A stretch of 64,000 bases of DNA, from contig OX359247.1 of assembly GCA_947179485.1 (NCBI GenBank), positions 4,803,060 to 4,867,059 of the forward strand. Reading direction: 5' to 3'. Both the position numbers and the translations under genes were made by a program. Shown here in pieces: positions 45,343 to 54,400 of this stretch. The stretch is from Allacma fusca. Its lineage: Eukaryota; Arthropoda; Collembola; Symphypleona; Sminthuridae. Below the pieces are notes generated by a model, which did not search any database, was not told the DNA's origin, and saw only the letters and a list, made by a program, of their open reading frames with translations. How positions within the stretch are numbered: position 1 is the first letter of the stretch; each line of letters opens with the position of its first letter.

Positions 45343-48300
45343 AAACTGACTCCAAAACTGACTTAAAAACTGACCTAAGTCCCTCCATAAATCCTTCAAG
45401 TAAAAATCCCGACAATTTAGACAAAACCGAACAAGACATACAAATAAGATTGGACGCATTTGCAGCTAAAACAAAACAAGTTAATATAGACGAGAGACAT
45501 TGTAACATTATTGACTTATCTCCGTGTCGAATTGCTTCCAGTAGTAAAGCTACCATACAAGTACACATTTGTAGTGCAGTCATACCTAGTCTACTTGACT
45601 CAGGAGCAAACAGATCGTTTATACAAAGGACTTTAGTACCACGATGTGCTGAGCTTAAAGAAGCTCCGAGCACTCTACAAGTATCTGTAGCTTCCGGAGA
45701 ACTTCATAAACCCATTGCCATAGCAAGGTTTCCCATAAAAATAGAAGGTCATGAACTCATATGGACAGGACTAGTTATGGAAAAGCTAGAACCCCTACTG
45801 ATAATTGGAGAAGATTTATTGGAACCTTTCTGCGTAGTGTTAGACTATGAAAGAAAAACAATTTCCAGTAAATACTTTGGAACAATCGCAATGGACCATG
45901 ACACACACTTGTACATGGGAACCAAGCAGAACGACACGGTATATGTAAAATCAGTATTTGCATTCAACCAACCACCGCCAGACTATAAATATGCATTACA
46001 AATAGCTAAAAATGTAGTAATACCACCTTATTGTCATATGAAGGTACCCATCTATTTGCCCAAGGATATTAAAAAGGACTTTTTATTAATACCCTCTGAA
46101 AAACTATATACTAAAACTAGACTACTAGTGGCAGCAGGAGTAGTCCCAAATGAGGACCCATATGCATTCATATTCAATCCTACTCCAAAGGCCAAAACTA
46201 TGTATTGGAAGACTACTATCGGACACGCTGAAAAAGAATTCGAAATATTAAAACTAAAGAGAGAGAAAATTAGGGATATTTCGAAAAGACTTACTCAACA
46301 ACAATTAGACTGTTTTGACATAAATCCATTATTACCACCCAAAGCACAAGCTCAGTATAGGGCATTATTATCACGATATCCAGAATGTTTTGCTTTTAAT
46401 AAAGGAGACCTGAAAGATCCAGCTTGGATAGAGCCAGTACGCATACATACAGGAGATAATCCTCCAGTACAATGTAAGCCATTTCCATGCTCCCCAGTAG
46501 AGAGAGAAAAAGTCAGAGAAGAAGTTCAGAAAATGTTAGACGCAGATATCATACGTGAGGTTAATGGACCATATAGCAGTCCTTTATTTCTTGTAAGGAA
46601 AAAGGACGGCACATTTAGGCCAGTTGTTGATTATAGGGGCTTAAATAAAACCATCACGGACCAAGTATACCCTATAGCTCGTATAGATGATATACTTATG
46701 CAGTTTAACAAGGCCGCTATTTTTGACACTCTTGACATGGAGAGTGGATTCTTTCAGCTACTCATACATAAGGATGACCAAGTCAAAACTTCATTTATCA
46801 CACAGGATGGTCTATACTGTTTTAAGCGACTGCCCATGGGCATAAAAATCGCTCCCTCAGCTTTTCAAAAAGCAGCAGACCAAATGTTAGCATCACTAAA
46901 ATTTCGAGGTGCTATGGTTTATTTAGATGATGTTATTTCTTATGGAGTAAACTTGGAAGATAAGTTAGCATCATTAGAAGAATTATTGCTGAGAGCAAGT
47001 AATAAAAATTTCAGATTCAAACCTTCCAAATGCAAGTTTGGATATTTTGAAGTCATAGTACTGGGATATAAAGTTTCCAGGCATGGAACAAGCCCAGATC
47101 CAGAAAAAGTAGAAGCCATAAAAAATATACCCGTCCCAAAATCTGAAACCGAAGCTCGGAGATTTTTTGGGATATGTAGCTTTTACCGAAGATATATCTT
47201 GAACTTTGCGGCCATTGCCCATCCCATTTCAAACGCATGGAAGGGAAGCAGTGGAAAATCCAAACTCAAAAAGAGAGTATATGCATTTGAGTGGAGCGAC
47301 GAGGCTACGCAAGCTTTTGAAAAACTTAAAGAAATACTTATTACAACGCCCGTATTAAAACACTTCAACCCTACACTGCCTTGTATACTACATACCGATG
47401 CTAGTATATCTGGGCTAGGCTGCTGTGTATTACAGGACGAAGGAGGGGAGCACCCTATAGCCTATGCTTCACGTACACTCATTGCTTCTGAAAAAAATTA
47501 CTCTGTGACAGAATTAGAGCTTACGGCCGTAATTTACGCTGTGAGAAAATTCCGACAATATTTATACCTAAGGAAGTTTCAAATAAGAAGCGATCACTTA
47601 GCATTATGTTATTTGAAACTACAAAAAAGTCCAAATCATAGAATTAATAAGTTTGTTTTCAAACTTCAGGAATTTGACTTTGTAGTCACATATAAAGCTG
47701 GAAACACTCATCTAGATGCAGATTTTCTATCCCGAGCAGCCCTCCCATATACGGAGGAAGACTTGATTGACACCGAGGACGACAGAGTTCTAGAATTAGA
47801 TCCTGCCGACTCGCTCATAAATAAAAAGCATTCTTCACGAAAGGAGCATAGGGATAGTCCTGAAAAACATGTAAAAATACCGGACTGGAATGTACCAGAA
47901 CCAATCATTAAACCAAGCATAACTCCAAAATCAACTCCAACCGCGGCTGTTATACAGACCACAAATATTGCACCAACGAACCACGGCTTCGATAATAATA
48001 TACAAAGCCATAGGACGCAGTGCAATAACAATGGACGTATTGCCTGGAAGAAAAATAATGACTGCCTGGAATTCCTAGTAATTGCACCAAGCACGAAGAA
48101 TGACTGGGAAGAAGATTATCTGGACCAAATTAAAGAAACAGAAAATTCCTACAACAACTATGTACAATATCAGCTTGTAAAAGCTAAAGAAAATTGGACT
48201 TTATCAGTAGATACTCTTATAGTAATACACACCTTTGGTATAACAGAAGATTTGAATGAAAATTCAGAAAATTTCAACCAAAACATATATTCAGATATTA

Positions 48301-51023
48301 TCACAAAAATTCAAAATATAGAAAGTTCAAATAAACTTTGTATTGAAGATACGTTGAAAGAACCACGGAAAAAATCAGTCTGTGCCATCGATGACACTCA
48401 AGAACAGCCAACGCCGTCACAGACTGAGATTTTACATGATAATGACCTGAAGCTGGAGACAATAAACACCGAAGCAACTCAAACCGTCGGAGTGAGATCA
48501 AGAAAAAACGACCTTACTCCAATGGTTCAAGATGCTCCCGGGTCAGATAATAAATCAGAAAATGCAGTTGAAAATGACCTAGAAGTAATCCAAGAATCCT
48601 CCGAACCAGTATCCAATGGAAAAACAGATACCTGTCCAGCGGATACTGAGACTAAAACCAGAAATTACCAAATTCCCTTTGAAGCCCTTGAAGATATGCT
48701 GAACCAGGAAGATAATGTGAAGCAAATAACTCAGTTGCCGGAACAAATGTACATGGACTCTACATGTAGCAAGTGTTCCGACAATCAGGTTATAAATTCA
48801 AAAGAAAACCAGGAAGCTGATCTTGAAAGGAGTACCTTCACCAAAGAAGAGGAAGAAAGGAAACGACTCCTCAGGGCAAATCAACAGGTGGAAGACTGGA
48901 TTAAGCAGGTAAAAGTCAGAACTCAACCGCCAAGGTGGAATAATAAGCACCACTTTGAGCGGGAAGACTTCTCACTTTCACCCACTCCGGACAGACTCAA
49001 GCTTACAGCTCAAAATTTGGAAACATTAAAATACCAAATTGAGGAAGGAGTAATAAGATTCCAGGATGGTAGAGGGTTCGAAATAATTAACAAAGCTACG
49101 CATCCGCCTCGGACGGCTAAAATTAAGCCCGAGGAAGAGGTGAGCTTTGTTAACAAAAACAAAGAGTCGGAACAGGAACTACAGCTTACCGGAGGAACTT
49201 CTCTCCAGGGATGCTCGGATGAGAATAATCAACCTCATCTACTCCTTAAGTCTTTAAAAGAGGAACCTCAAATGGAATTACTTCCTGAGCACAACTTGAA
49301 ACAAATGCAGGAGGAGGATCCAATCATAAAAATTATTCGAGAAAAACTTGACAATATTTCGACACTCCCACCAGAGGAGAGGCAAAAGTATTCCCATTAT
49401 TTTTACGACTCTGAGGGGCTCCTTTGGATTAAGGTCCGAGGAGAAGAAAAACTATTAGTACCCCGAGTAATTCGAAACTTTTTGTTAGGTAAAGCTCATG
49501 ATGGTTTGTTATGCGGAGGACATTTAGGTTATCATAAAACACTTGCCAGAATTAACCGTCGATATCATTGGAAAAATATTAATGTCTCAGTAGCTAAATA
49601 TGTACTTTCTTGTGAAAGTTGTCAGGCAGCTAAAAGAGTGTGTAAAAAGCCGGCTGGTTTTCTACACCCTATACGAGTAAATGAGACAGGGGATGCGCTA
49701 TGTATCGACCTTATAGGCCCTATGAATCGTAGTGTCTCAGGAATGAAATATATAGTCATTGCTCAGGACTATGTCTCAAAATTTGTGATTGCCGAAGCAA
49801 TACGTGACAAAGCTGCGGACAAAGTAGTAAACTTTCTAATAAACCGTGTCTTTACAAAGTATGGACTTTTCAAAAACATACTCTCAGATGCTGGATCTGA
49901 ATTCCGAGCCGAGGTAACAAAGAAATTACTGTCAGCTCTACAAATAAATCAAAAGATAAGTACAGCATTTCACCACAATAGCATGGGTCAAATTGAGCGA
50001 ACGGTACAAACCCTTAGCACGATGCTGAGTCATTACGCCCAAGACAAAGAAGAAAAATATTGGTGTAAATGTCTGCCCTATCTAATTTATGCTTATAATA
50101 CAAGTAAACATGATGTTACGAAAGAAACACCCTTCTTCATGATGTTTCATAGGGAGGCAATTAATGACTTCGATTTTACATTGCAAAGTGATGGGATTGT
50201 CACATTACCCGTTACTGATGAGCAAGCAAAACAGAGGGTAAAAAATGCCATTATGAAAATCAGACAGAAGCAAGATTATAGTAAAAAATGGTACGACGCT
50301 AAGAGGCGGGACGTTAAGTTTCGGTTGGGTGACACAGTAAGAGTTTTCACACCCATTCGAACTACGGGGAAATTAGAACGATTTCTACATACTTATCGAG
50401 GACCGTTTAAGATAATAGAAATTTTGGAGAGGGACAATTATAAAATACAGGATTGTTTGTCCCCTGACAAAATACAAATCGTCCATGTTCAAAGGCTCAA
50501 GAAGGCGGAGCGCCGGGTGGACTTGGAGGACACTTTCCGTTATGATCTAGATACTGATGCAGTAGAACTAGCCACGAATCTAGACTGGAACCGTCATTAT
50601 TCGATTGACAGCCAAAGGAGTAAGAGCCTCAAATCAATTCTGAAGTCCAGTCCTAAAGACAGAAATAGGGGAAGAAAAGTAACTTTTAATAAAAGAGTTC
50701 AAATAAGAGGAATACCATCAACCGCTACCCCGGAGCTTCCATTGGAAGTTGAGGAAAGAAGTGAAGAAGACAACACACTTCAACCCTTGGAGGAATCACT
50801 GATTCCCAGCATTCCAGACACAGTTGAGGCACCCATAGAATCACTGATTCATACTCCCGTGAGCTCGGATAGTCAACCCAGGCCAGGAGGATCACTGATC
50901 CCGCTACCCGAAGACAAGGAGGTTACCTACGAAGAAGCACTTGCTTCTGATAATAACGAAGAGGAACTTCCCAGGAAATACCCGACTCGGGTTCGGAAGA
51001 AACCAAACCGCCTGGATCTTTAA
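45318..51023 (+). CDS. pol: Pol polyprotein: protease, reverse transcriptase, RNase H, integrase (1,901 aa)
   Basis: Copies and integrates the element. Protease: Asp94-Ser-Gly-Ala in a retropepsin context. Reverse transcriptase about 385-600: Asp473 in TLDMESGF, LPMG, and catalytic YLDD at 535-538 (Asp537, Asp538). RNase H about 680-790: Asp694, Glu734, Asp759. Integrase about 1385-1740: zinc domain HLGYH...CESC (from His1401), then catalytic Asp1464, Asp1524, Glu1560 with exact D,D(35)E spacing, then a GPY/F module (YRGPFKIIEI, about 1693). The PR-RT-RH-IN order means Ty3/gypsy. Between RNase H and integrase lies a ~580-residue charged region of no known family, longer than the usual tether. 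No chromodomain is visible; the tail is acidic and ends in a basic RVRKKPNRLDL. Translation is probably by -1 frameshift from gag; the ATG given here is the first in frame. Confidence 0.95.
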   Translation: MEGAAPPIKTDSKTDLKTDLSPSINPSSKNPDNLDKTEQDIQIRLDAFAAKTKQVNIDERHCNIIDLSPCRIASSSKATIQVHICSAVIPSLLDSGANRSFIQRTLVPRCAELKEAPSTLQVSVASGELHKPIAIARFPIKIEGHELIWTGLVMEKLEPLLIIGEDLLEPFCVVLDYERKTISSKYFGTIAMDHDTHLYMGTKQNDTVYVKSVFAFNQPPPDYKYALQIAKNVVIPPYCHMKVPIYLPKDIKKDFLLIPSEKLYTKTRLLVAAGVVPNEDPYAFIFNPTPKAKTMYWKTTIGHAEKEFEILKLKREKIRDISKRLTQQQLDCFDINPLLPPKAQAQYRALLSRYPECFAFNKGDLKDPAWIEPVRIHTGDNPPVQCKPFPCSPVEREKVREEVQKMLDADIIREVNGPYSSPLFLVRKKDGTFRPVVDYRGLNKTITDQVYPIARIDDILMQFNKAAIFDTLDMESGFFQLLIHKDDQVKTSFITQDGLYCFKRLPMGIKIAPSAFQKAADQMLASLKFRGAMVYLDDVISYGVNLEDKLASLEELLLRASNKNFRFKPSKCKFGYFEVIVLGYKVSRHGTSPDPEKVEAIKNIPVPKSETEARRFFGICSFYRRYILNFAAIAHPISNAWKGSSGKSKLKKRVYAFEWSDEATQAFEKLKEILITTPVLKHFNPTLPCILHTDASISGLGCCVLQDEGGEHPIAYASRTLIASEKNYSVTELELTAVIYAVRKFRQYLYLRKFQIRSDHLALCYLKLQKSPNHRINKFVFKLQEFDFVVTYKAGNTHLDADFLSRAALPYTEEDLIDTEDDRVLELDPADSLINKKHSSRKEHRDSPEKHVKIPDWNVPEPIIKPSITPKSTPTAAVIQTTNIAPTNHGFDNNIQSHRTQCNNNGRIAWKKNNDCLEFLVIAPSTKNDWEEDYLDQIKETENSYNNYVQYQLVKAKENWTLSVDTLIVIHTFGITEDLNENSENFNQNIYSDIITKIQNIESSNKLCIEDTLKEPRKKSVCAIDDTQEQPTPSQTEILHDNDLKLETINTEATQTVGVRSRKNDLTPMVQDAPGSDNKSENAVENDLEVIQESSEPVSNGKTDTCPADTETKTRNYQIPFEALEDMLNQEDNVKQITQLPEQMYMDSTCSKCSDNQVINSKENQEADLERSTFTKEEEERKRLLRANQQVEDWIKQVKVRTQPPRWNNKHHFEREDFSLSPTPDRLKLTAQNLETLKYQIEEGVIRFQDGRGFEIINKATHPPRTAKIKPEEEVSFVNKNKESEQELQLTGGTSLQGCSDENNQPHLLLKSLKEEPQMELLPEHNLKQMQEEDPIIKIIREKLDNISTLPPEERQKYSHYFYDSEGLLWIKVRGEEKLLVPRVIRNFLLGKAHDGLLCGGHLGYHKTLARINRRYHWKNINVSVAKYVLSCESCQAAKRVCKKPAGFLHPIRVNETGDALCIDLIGPMNRSVSGMKYIVIAQDYVSKFVIAEAIRDKAADKVVNFLINRVFTKYGLFKNILSDAGSEFRAEVTKKLLSALQINQKISTAFHHNSMGQIERTVQTLSTMLSHYAQDKEEKYWCKCLPYLIYAYNTSKHDVTKETPFFMMFHREAINDFDFTLQSDGIVTLPVTDEQAKQRVKNAIMKIRQKQDYSKKWYDAKRRDVKFRLGDTVRVFTPIRTTGKLERFLHTYRGPFKIIEILERDNYKIQDCLSPDKIQIVHVQRLKKAERRVDLEDTFRYDLDTDAVELATNLDWNRHYSIDSQRSKSLKSILKSSPKDRNRGRKVTFNKRVQIRGIPSTATPELPLEVEERSEEDNTLQPLEESLIPSIPDTVEAPIESLIHTPVSSDSQPRPGGSLIPLPEDKEVTYEEALASDNNEEELPRKYPTRVRKKPNRLDL

Positions 51024-51186
51024 AAAGAAGAGGAAGATTTTCATTGAAAATCTCATCGCTGACGACCTCAACAGGACAACAGTAAAGCTAAGTAAAAATA
51101 TACGTATCTTTTAGGCACCATTCATAAAAATTAGGGCTAGAAGATATTTCCAAATTTCATAAAAATTCATAATTATAGGAAAGTTC

Positions 51187-51453
51187 ATGAGGGTTGTTAG
51201 CTGTGCCCCTTGTTTAGTTTGCACCACTACCCCCGACAATATTGCATTAGGCCATTCATTAAAAATTTTTAGGAGAGTAACATATTATCTTAGAAAAAAT
51301 AGACTCACGTACGACGGAATTTACGAAATTAAAGAAATTGTTAGTCCCACTCGGTTGGTAATTCAGAAAGTAAGCAAACCCCGTAGAATTCGATTTGTTA
51401 ACATAGTAGCTTATATTAATAATGAGCCAACAACAGTTAGAGGAGTCAACTGA
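51187..51453 (+). CDS. Small ORF resembling a detached integrase GPY/F module (88 aa)
   Basis: After two CxxC-like cysteines the sequence reads YDGIYEIKEIVSPTRLVI and then RFVNIVAYI. This follows the GPY/F pattern (Y-x-G-P-F/Y, I-x-E-I, then a strand and a second short strand), like residues about 1690-1730 of Pol. It lies 163 bp after the pol stop and overlaps the next ORF by 32 nt in another frame. An acceptor-like AATTATAG directly before the ATG could make it the first ORF of a spliced RNA. It may be a decayed duplicate or a small integrase-cofactor-like protein. Expression is unproven. Confidence 0.5.
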   Translation: MRVVSCAPCLVCTTTPDNIALGHSLKIFRRVTYYLRKNRLTYDGIYEIKEIVSPTRLVIQKVSKPRRIRFVNIVAYINNEPTTVRGVN

Positions 51454-54400
51454 AAAGACAGTTGATGTAAATGTGTGGCGACAATATGTACGTCACACAG
51501 ATATTGTGCGTCCTGACGCCAAGATATTGATGGCCAAAGATGGGACGCTAGAAGCAGTACATAGGGTAGATGGTAGGATCCCTAATAGGATGATCATCAA
51601 GACGGGGAGAAGTGAAAGTGCCCCTATGTACTCGGTAAGGATAGGTGCGCTAGGCCTTAAGTCTAGACGCATAGAGACTCTGTCTTTAGAAGAGCTCAAA
51701 GACGAACCTTTCTATTCAGGTTCGAAATTTTTCCCAGAGCATAGAATGCAAATTAAGCAAGAACACCGTGCTCCAGATGAGCTTGTGTTTCTTTTCAAAG
51801 ACGAACAGTGGAGTCCGACTCCAATAGGAGTACAAATTCCATATGCTGATAACCGCAATAGACAGGCAAATGATCCTTGGTTAATGGGACGTTTCAAAGG
51901 CGAAGCCCATGAAAGCACCCAGGGGTATACTGCTAAAGAAAAAGTCTGTCCATTTTTTGCTGACACCGACCTAAGGAGACTTAGGGCCGGTACTACGACC
52001 GATTCTCGGGCAAAAATGTTCCGTACGGGACAACAATTTAAAGTCCGGGAATCTAGTGACGAAGATGAGAGTAACTCACCGTCAAATAAGGCCAAACGGA
52101 GTACGCTCCCTAGGAAAGCAAAGAATCACAGTCCGGAACCAGGTTCCTCTGTGGAGAGAAAGAGGCGAGTATCTTTGTCTCCACCAGACACGTTTAAAAA
52201 ACATAGGACGCATAAGCGCAGGCCAAAAGCAACTAAAGTTAGAGAACTTGTTAGGGAGGAAGAAGCTGAAGCCTCTTCACAAGTGAAAGCTGTATATGGT
52301 CAAGGACCACAGACTGATTCTGATTCCAGTTCAGATATTGAGGCCGTGCATATAGTCGTAAATAAGCATGGGATAGAAAACTTAGCTCCACCTATGGCAG
52401 CTCTCCCAAAAACAGAAGTCATATGCACTTCTGAAGGATGTACTAAACCTCGGTATAAGAGTCTGTCAGTCGTAGGGTTCCAGCCCAAAGACGGCGAGTG
52501 TGAGGAACATATGATGACTCGCATCTCCAATGAAATGGAGCAGGAACAAATTTCCAGAGAACTGGCCAAGCATATCAGCATAATGGACAAGGATAGGAAA
52601 AAACGATTGAAGTTTTTAGATCATTGCTCAGCGGTGGAATTATTAGAAAACTCTCTGTCAGGAATGGTAGAGAGAAATATTCCCACTAAAGAAATAGTTG
52701 CATCTCGCAGAGATAGGCTCTACACACTGCATGAGTTTAGAGAGAAATGGGAACAGTGGAGGGAGGAAGTTAACTTCCAAAAATCATGTCAGGCATTACA
52801 CATAGACCCTGTCTCCCGCCCATTACTAGATGTCCCAGTTTTAGAAATCTTTTTGACTTCTCCTTCGGACATGGTCTCAGAATCTGAGACACTAACTCTA
52901 CATGCCGAAGTAGAGAAAGGCAATCCATGCCAGGCCGAAAGTCCTGAATTATATAAAGCCCTCACGGCACAAATGCCAAATGTCACATATGACCAAAATT
53001 TCCTAGAGGAAATTATGAGTATTGGTGTGGAGCCTGCAGGCCCACCACCAACCCCAGGTCATGACTTAGTAGAAAATTCAAAAATTTTGGAGGAAAATAT
53101 GCTGAAAGGCCCATATAATTCTCTAAAAATTCCCGAAGTGGATTTAGTGGAAATAACAAATTCCCCACCTATGTCTCCCTCAGCGCATATTAGAGGAGGT
53201 GGAGGGAATAGTAGAAGTGGAGTCATCCCAATTATAGGACTCTCACTATTGGTGGGACTTATTGTTATAGGTAACGTCCATGCAGATCCCAATCCACAGG
53301 GATTTTCAAATTCTCAACCCAAACAAAGAGCATTTTGGGAGAGGATCGACGAGAAATACATCAAAGAAAAACAAACTTTTGATGAAACGGCATTTACAGA
53401 GAAACCAGGCACAAAAATAAGTAAGGGCAAGGCTATGGGCATCGGAGGAACAAGTTTCGCTATAGGGACTATAGGATATGAGTTATGGGGAACCATTGTG
53501 AGGCCACCTTGGTACGGTTATAAATCCCAAGCAACTACGTGTACTAACATGTATCAAATAAGCTGGTCATTCATGAAAAGACAATGGTTTACTATGTCTA
53601 GTTTTTACTCCACTCTCGCTATTAATACATGGCAGTATATTTGGAAAAGCAACAGTTATGAGTCAGACCCAGTAGTCAGAAAATTCGAAATTGCTCAGGG
53701 AAAGAATAATTACCCTGTATGGTATAGCCATACATTCTCCCAAACCGCTCAGAAAAATACAAAACAACTGTATACTATTGGGCAAAAGGCTGTCAATAAT
53801 ACAGAGATCAATATCATAGCCGAACAGTGGAATTATATTGTATTACACGAACAGTGGGATATTCTACCCCACGTGATAATTATGCTGTCTGAAAATAGTC
53901 TAAATAATTCAAAGCACGACCAACTCCAATCCTATGTAAACCATTTCGCCATAAATATTATGAAATCCACACGCAGTCTCAAATACTGGATGCACGAAGG
54001 CATGGAACGCCTTGTAACTAACATAAATAGCAAAGTGATAGGTGAAAAAATGGCAGAAACTAGACAGCGAAGAATCATGCTCTTCCGCGAAGAGCTGACG
54101 GCCATTCACTATTTTGTGATGTCGGAACCAGAAGTTCTGACTCAAGGAATGAATGATTTTATCATTCCTAGGGATTCGCTTTTCCAACCAGGAGACTTAG
54201 TATTTCATACAAACGCGATTTTTTTCCCAAAAATTAATCTGACCATTGTAATTTCATTTCCAAGAGTCTTTACGGGATGCTTCACAGAAGAACTAGAAGT
54301 TCAGAACTGGCATGAAAGAATGGAAAGTTATTGTCAGGAAAGTAAAGCACATAATAGTATCCCAATCATTGAGGGCAATGATCACGCCCAGAAGAGGAAG

